Origin: Prosthecobacter fusiformis
GTDB taxonomy: Bacteria; Verrucomicrobiota; Verrucomicrobiia; Verrucomicrobiales; Verrucomicrobiaceae
Reading direction: 5' to 3'
DNA: 64,000 bases
Assembly (NCBI RefSeq): GCF_004364345.1
Contig: NZ_SOCA01000002.1
Coordinates: 137,711 to 201,710 of the forward strand
Part shown: piece after piece, positions 61,088 through 64,000 of the stretch
Layout of the letters: each line of letters starts with the position of its first letter
Numbering within the stretch: the first letter of the stretch is position 1
Notes under the pieces: model-generated
Databases searched by the model: none
Seen by the model: only the letters and a program-made list of their open reading frames with translations
What the model was told of the DNA's origin: nothing
Position numbers and translations under genes: made by a program

Positions 61088-61738
61088 TTACTTGCCGCCT
61101 TTGTCCTCTTTTTCGATTCGTTCGAATTCTTTGCGGATGATATTGCTCCGCTCTTCTGGAGGAGCGTTGCGGAATTTTTCGTCGCTAAATTTAGAGCGCA
61201 TGGTTTCGCGCAATTTTTCACGGCCCTTTTCAGAAAGGGATTCATAGCGCTTGCGATCCTCCTCAGACGGGCCTCGTGGCCCGCCTTTGTAGCGGTCGCC
61301 TCCAGGCGGGCCTCCGCGCTCACCACGGTCCTTTTCAGGCTTGCCGTCTGGCTTCATGTCTTTAGCTGTCAGTGCGGCATATCGGACGCTGACAGTTTCC
61401 CCACCAATGGTGATGCGGGCCTGGCTGCGGGTGATGTCCGGCGCAGGTGAGGCCTCCTGAAGAGTCCAGCCCTGAAAATTTGGCTCCGTGCTGACGATGT
61501 GAGATTCTTTCGTCTCCAAGTTAAAGACCGTGGCCACGGGTTTACCATCAAAGTAGGCTAGCCCCGTGAGCACGAGGTTATCCGACATGTTCACCATCCG
61601 CGTGAAGGGTGAGCTGGTGACGACAGGGGAGAGCGTATTGGGATCGAACGGCTGAGGCAGGTCTGGATCCGGCTCGGCGGAAATAGCCACCATAGCATGC
61701 ATCAAAAGGCCAAGAGGCAGGAGAAGGAAAGTTTTCAT
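61088..61738 (-). CDS. Possible GspC/PilP-like type II secretion protein
   Basis: 216 residues: a signal peptide (MKTFLLLPLGLLMHAMVAISA), a beta-rich domain (about 45-125, NLVLTGLAYFDGKPVATVFN and then ITIGGETVSVRY) that resembles the HR/PilP domain of GspC-type proteins, a Gly/Pro/Asp-rich linker (about 130-160) and a charged helical C-terminus. The HR-like reading is inferred from pattern. It sits between the gspM-like and gspD genes, where a GspC-type link between inner-membrane platform and secretin would be expected. Confidence 0.6.
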   Translation of the reverse strand: MKTFLLLPLGLLMHAMVAISAEPDPDLPQPFDPNTLSPVVTSSPFTRMVNMSDNLVLTGLAYFDGKPVATVFNLETKESHIVSTEPNFQGWTLQEASPAPDITRSQARITIGGETVSVRYAALTAKDMKPDGKPEKDRGERGGPPGGDRYKGGPRGPSEEDRKRYESLSEKGREKLRETMRSKFSDEKFRNAPPEERSNIIRKEFERIEKEDKGGK

Positions 61739-61750
61739 GGGCTAAGGGGG

Positions 61751-62302
61751 TTAAAGGCCTGTCTCAGGTTTGAACCACCGTGCAACGGTCAGGTTGCACA
61801 CCACTTGCGGCGTCTTTTCGCGGGAGCGGGTATCCATCTCCAAATCCAACAGCCGGATAGCCTGAAATTTCTCCGGTGACTGCATGGTAGAAAGCCAGCG
61901 CAAAACCGTGATCTGGTCCCCTCTCAGCCGCATGGAGACAGTGACTTCACGGTAGTTTTCATTGGGAGCTGCCAGTGGTGGCAGCGTGGGTTGCTCAGAG
62001 ATAATGCCGTATTCCAGCGCCTGGTTTTGCAGATCTTCCAGTAACTGCCCCTGGGCACGTCCCAGGCTTTCGGTCACTGGCATTTTCTCGATCAACCAAG
62101 CCCGGCGTTTTTCCCAAAAGGCACGGTCGGCCATCCAGGTATCATTTTCACTTTTCTGCACCTGCAAGGCAGAGATTTTTTGCAATGCCGTACTGCGCCG
62201 CTGCATGAATTCATTGGCCAGGATGGCGAACCCCATGAAAACGAGCACACCTACACAGCCGAGCAGGAGGTTCTTTTCACGGGGGGTTAGTTTTTGAGCC
62301 AT
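61751..62302 (-). CDS. GspM/PilO-like type II secretion protein
   Basis: 183 residues: a short cytoplasmic start (MAQKLTPREKNLL), one transmembrane helix (about 12-32), a coiled coil (about 35-90) and a small periplasmic alpha-beta domain (VTVSMRLRGDQITVLRWLST). The layout is that of GspM/PilO. It lies between the gspL-like and GspC-like genes and forms part of the inner-membrane platform. Sequence identity in this family is low, so assignment rests on layout and context. Confidence 0.75.
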   Translation of the reverse strand: MAQKLTPREKNLLLGCVGVLVFMGFAILANEFMQRRSTALQKISALQVQKSENDTWMADRAFWEKRRAWLIEKMPVTESLGRAQGQLLEDLQNQALEYGIISEQPTLPPLAAPNENYREVTVSMRLRGDQITVLRWLSTMQSPEKFQAIRLLDLEMDTRSREKTPQVVCNLTVARWFKPETGL

Positions 62303-62335
62303 GGGTAGGAAAGGTTAAGGGTGGGCGGGCTCAGA

Positions 62336-63550
62336 TTACTGGAGCTTTCCCTGGGCGCGGAACTGGGCAGTCTTTTCACGCACGGTAGGTTGGGGCTTGC
62401 TCCATACATATTGGCCCAGAACTTTGTGTTTTTGCAGGTCTTCCACAAACTGAACGGCGACCTGCGCGTCCCGTGCCTCACCGCGGATATCGATCTCGGT
62501 GTCTTTGACCTCGAACTCACGAATGACGATCCCACTCGGCGGCATGAGTTTAGTGACCTCGGCCAGCAGGACCATAGGGTAACGTCTTGGCTCGATGGCA
62601 GGTGCGAGCGCTTTCCATCGGTCCACCGTCTTTTTCACCTGCATGGCAGGTTCTGCCGTGGCTTCCACGGCGGCGACCAGCTCTGCTGCCGTGGCTTCCT
62701 GCATGCGCAGATAGGCGTAGGAAACAAACGCCAGGGCGATGAAAAGCAAAACGCCCAGGATGCCAAAACGCATCAATTTACTGCGCCGTGCGGTACTGTT
62801 CTGCGCCAGGCGGACGGACGTTGGCAACAGGCGCGGCCACGTGCGGGTATCCAATTCTGCATTTGGCGGCAGGTGGGGTACTAGCCTCACAGTCAGACCG
62901 GTCAGGCTGGTGAGCGTTTCCGCCGTTTCATCGTTCCATGAAGTACCTGCCAGAGCGATGCCAGAAATGCCACCGACCCCCAGATCCTGTTCCAGGGCTA
63001 AACGGGAAATCAGGATTTCCTGCGCAATCTCATCCATGGAGGCAGTGGCCGGCGCGAAAAGATGGCTGTGATAAAGCTTCCCCTGATAATTGGCAGCCAG
63101 CACCAGAGAACCATGCTCCTCAGTGATCAACACATGGCCGTTCGGCAGCGTCAGCAGACGCAGGGCAGACGTATAGTCCGAGGCCTGCGGTAGTGCCAGA
63201 TCCTGTGGAAAGGGCTCGGCCAGGATATCTACACTGACCGTCGCCACGGAGGCGTTTTGAGTGAGCAGATGCCAGCGAAAATTACGCTGATCTCCGCCCT
63301 CCAGTTTCAGGCCCTTGCGGTCCATCTGGGTGATGATGATCTGCTCCAAAATTTCATGGTCAGCATTCGGCAGCACCAAGCCCACCGTGCGGCATGCGGA
63401 AGCCGGCAGGCCAACGATCAGCGGCTTTCCCTGGCTGGAGACTGAGGCGGGCGTTTCCACAGACTCGCCACCGGTTGCACTCCTTGGTTTCCAAACACGC
63501 CAGGTGGCATCAGGGGAGGGCAAAAGGAGTGTGGTGGCTGCAAACGACAT
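62336..63550 (-). CDS. GspL-like type II secretion platform protein
   Basis: 404 residues: an N-terminal cytoplasmic actin-like part of the GspL/PilM type (about 1-260), a transmembrane helix (about 268-288, LGVLLFIALAFVSYAYL), a coiled coil and a periplasmic ferredoxin-like domain (GIVIREFEVKDTEIDIRGEA). GspL recruits the GspE ATPase to the membrane. ATG 63550 (MSFAATTLLLPSPDATWRV) is chosen; an upstream ATG at 63646 has an unlikely N-terminus. It follows gspK. Confidence 0.75.
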   Translation of the reverse strand: MSFAATTLLLPSPDATWRVWKPRSATGGESVETPASVSSQGKPLIVGLPASACRTVGLVLPNADHEILEQIIITQMDRKGLKLEGGDQRNFRWHLLTQNASVATVSVDILAEPFPQDLALPQASDYTSALRLLTLPNGHVLITEEHGSLVLAANYQGKLYHSHLFAPATASMDEIAQEILISRLALEQDLGVGGISGIALAGTSWNDETAETLTSLTGLTVRLVPHLPPNAELDTRTWPRLLPTSVRLAQNSTARRSKLMRFGILGVLLFIALAFVSYAYLRMQEATAAELVAAVEATAEPAMQVKKTVDRWKALAPAIEPRRYPMVLLAEVTKLMPPSGIVIREFEVKDTEIDIRGEARDAQVAVQFVEDLQKHKVLGQYVWSKPQPTVREKTAQFRAQGKLQ

Positions 63551-63665
63551 GCGGTATTCTTTCAACGTCGGCTTTGAGGGGAAGTTGCGGGGGAAAGTGA
63601 TCTTCCGTTGATACCGTAAAATCAGCGGTGGGACAGATGGAATCATCCCGCCACGCCCAACCTTG

Positions 63666-64000
63666 TTATTCCTCCAACCGAGCGAGGTAGGTCAAAGAAC
63701 GGTCATCACCACGCCGCGCGATGATGATGATCTGCGCCCGCTTTTCCCCTACATAACCGGTGCTGGTGATCCGGCGTAAATCATCGTCACTGGTCAGGAT
63801 GCTGCCCATGCTGCGTGCCTGGTCGCCCGTGATGCCGAGCATGCGAAATGCTTCACCATCCGAGATGCGCTGGTCATCCTCCGTTCCCGCGATGCCATCC
63901 GGCCCGTCCCGGCGGCTGATGTAACTGTCCACATCTGTCTCCGAAGCTCCAGATACGGCAATGAGCGTTTCTTTAAATGCCGTGCGCAGATCAATAGTTC
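63666..64000 (-). CDS. gspK: GspK-type minor pseudopilin, C-terminal part (cut by window edge)
   Basis: The frame stays open to the right end of the window. The visible 111 residues include GEAFRMLGITGDQARSMGSI and ILTSDDDLRRITSTGYVGEK, typical of the C-terminal domain of the T2SS minor pseudopilin GspK. GspK caps the pseudopilus tip. The N-terminus, with the prepilin cleavage site, lies outside the window. Its place ahead of gspL and gspM supports the call. Confidence 0.75.
   Translation of the reverse strand, partial: TIDLRTAFKETLIAVSGASETDVDSYISRRDGPDGIAGTEDDQRISDGEAFRMLGITGDQARSMGSILTSDDDLRRITSTGYVGEKRAQIIIIARRGDDRSLTYLARLEE

Noticed and set aside
1-64000. tRNA, rRNA, CRISPR, transposase or prophage genes
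   Set aside because: None recognised by reading; no repeat-spacer array or IS-type ends seen. A tRNA or repeat search could still find a missed case.

Overview
The window is a 64-kb stretch of a GC-rich Gram-negative chromosome, most likely from the Verrucomicrobia (Prosthecobacter-like). That assignment is inferred from the gene mix: a PEP-CTERM protein with autotransporter-associated beta-strand repeats, a secreted sialate O-acetylesterase, DUF3142, many lipoproteins, two RND efflux systems and a type II secretion locus. No rRNA, tRNA, CRISPR array, transposase or phage gene was recognised. Genes sit in short, often overlapping operons on both strands.

Layout. 1-3.4 kb: betaine-lipid genes btaB (cut by the window edge) and btaA behind a UbiB/ABC1 kinase-like gene. 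3.5-11.5 kb: class I fumarase, sialate O-acetylesterase, a LysM protein with a degenerate YkuD domain, and a large repeat protein with a PEP-CTERM anchor. 11.7-18.7 kb: a zinc-ribbon coiled-coil protein with a DUF486 membrane protein, converging on an operon of an unknown secreted protein, a two-lobe ModA-like binding protein and a rhodanese lipoprotein; then DNA polymerase I. 18.8-26.2 kb: a DUF3142 lipoprotein with a 757-residue partner, then ilvD divergent from a LysR regulator, and a beta-propeller protein. 26.2-30 kb: an ATP-grasp/alpha-E fusion, a transglutaminase and a 103-residue protein, the predicted peptide-ligation type of cluster.

30-35.9 kb: a 585-bp intergenic region with a dense cluster of TGGGGA motifs precedes a TonB energy-transduction operon (DUF3450, long ExbB/TtpC-like, ExbD, TonB, TPR), then a PadR regulator. 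35.9-48.7 kb: two complete RND systems transcribed away from one control region. The left one (TetR, adaptor, HAE1-type pump, outer-membrane lipoprotein) has a 28-bp palindromic operator next to the tetR start. The right one (pump, adaptor, small membrane protein, TolC-type protein) starts about 200 bp away. 48.8-58.3 kb: TlpA-type thioredoxin, overlapping miaA and aroB with a strong bidirectional terminator, a coiled-coil/proline-rich membrane protein, an NtrC-like response regulator without the sigma-54 contact loop, a LolA-like protein with a strong terminator, a SWIM-SNF2 helicase and a 78-residue protein. 58.3-64 kb: type II secretion genes in the order gspK (partial), gspL-like, gspM-like, a possible GspC/PilP-like gene, gspD.

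The best candidates for new biology are the NtrC-like regulator with a deleted GAFTGA loop and altered Walker B, the YkuD domain lacking both catalytic His and Cys, the fused two-lobe ModA-like protein with a four-cysteine pattern, and the TGGGGA cluster upstream of the TonB operon. All functional calls come from reading the sequence and from family knowledge; no database search was run.
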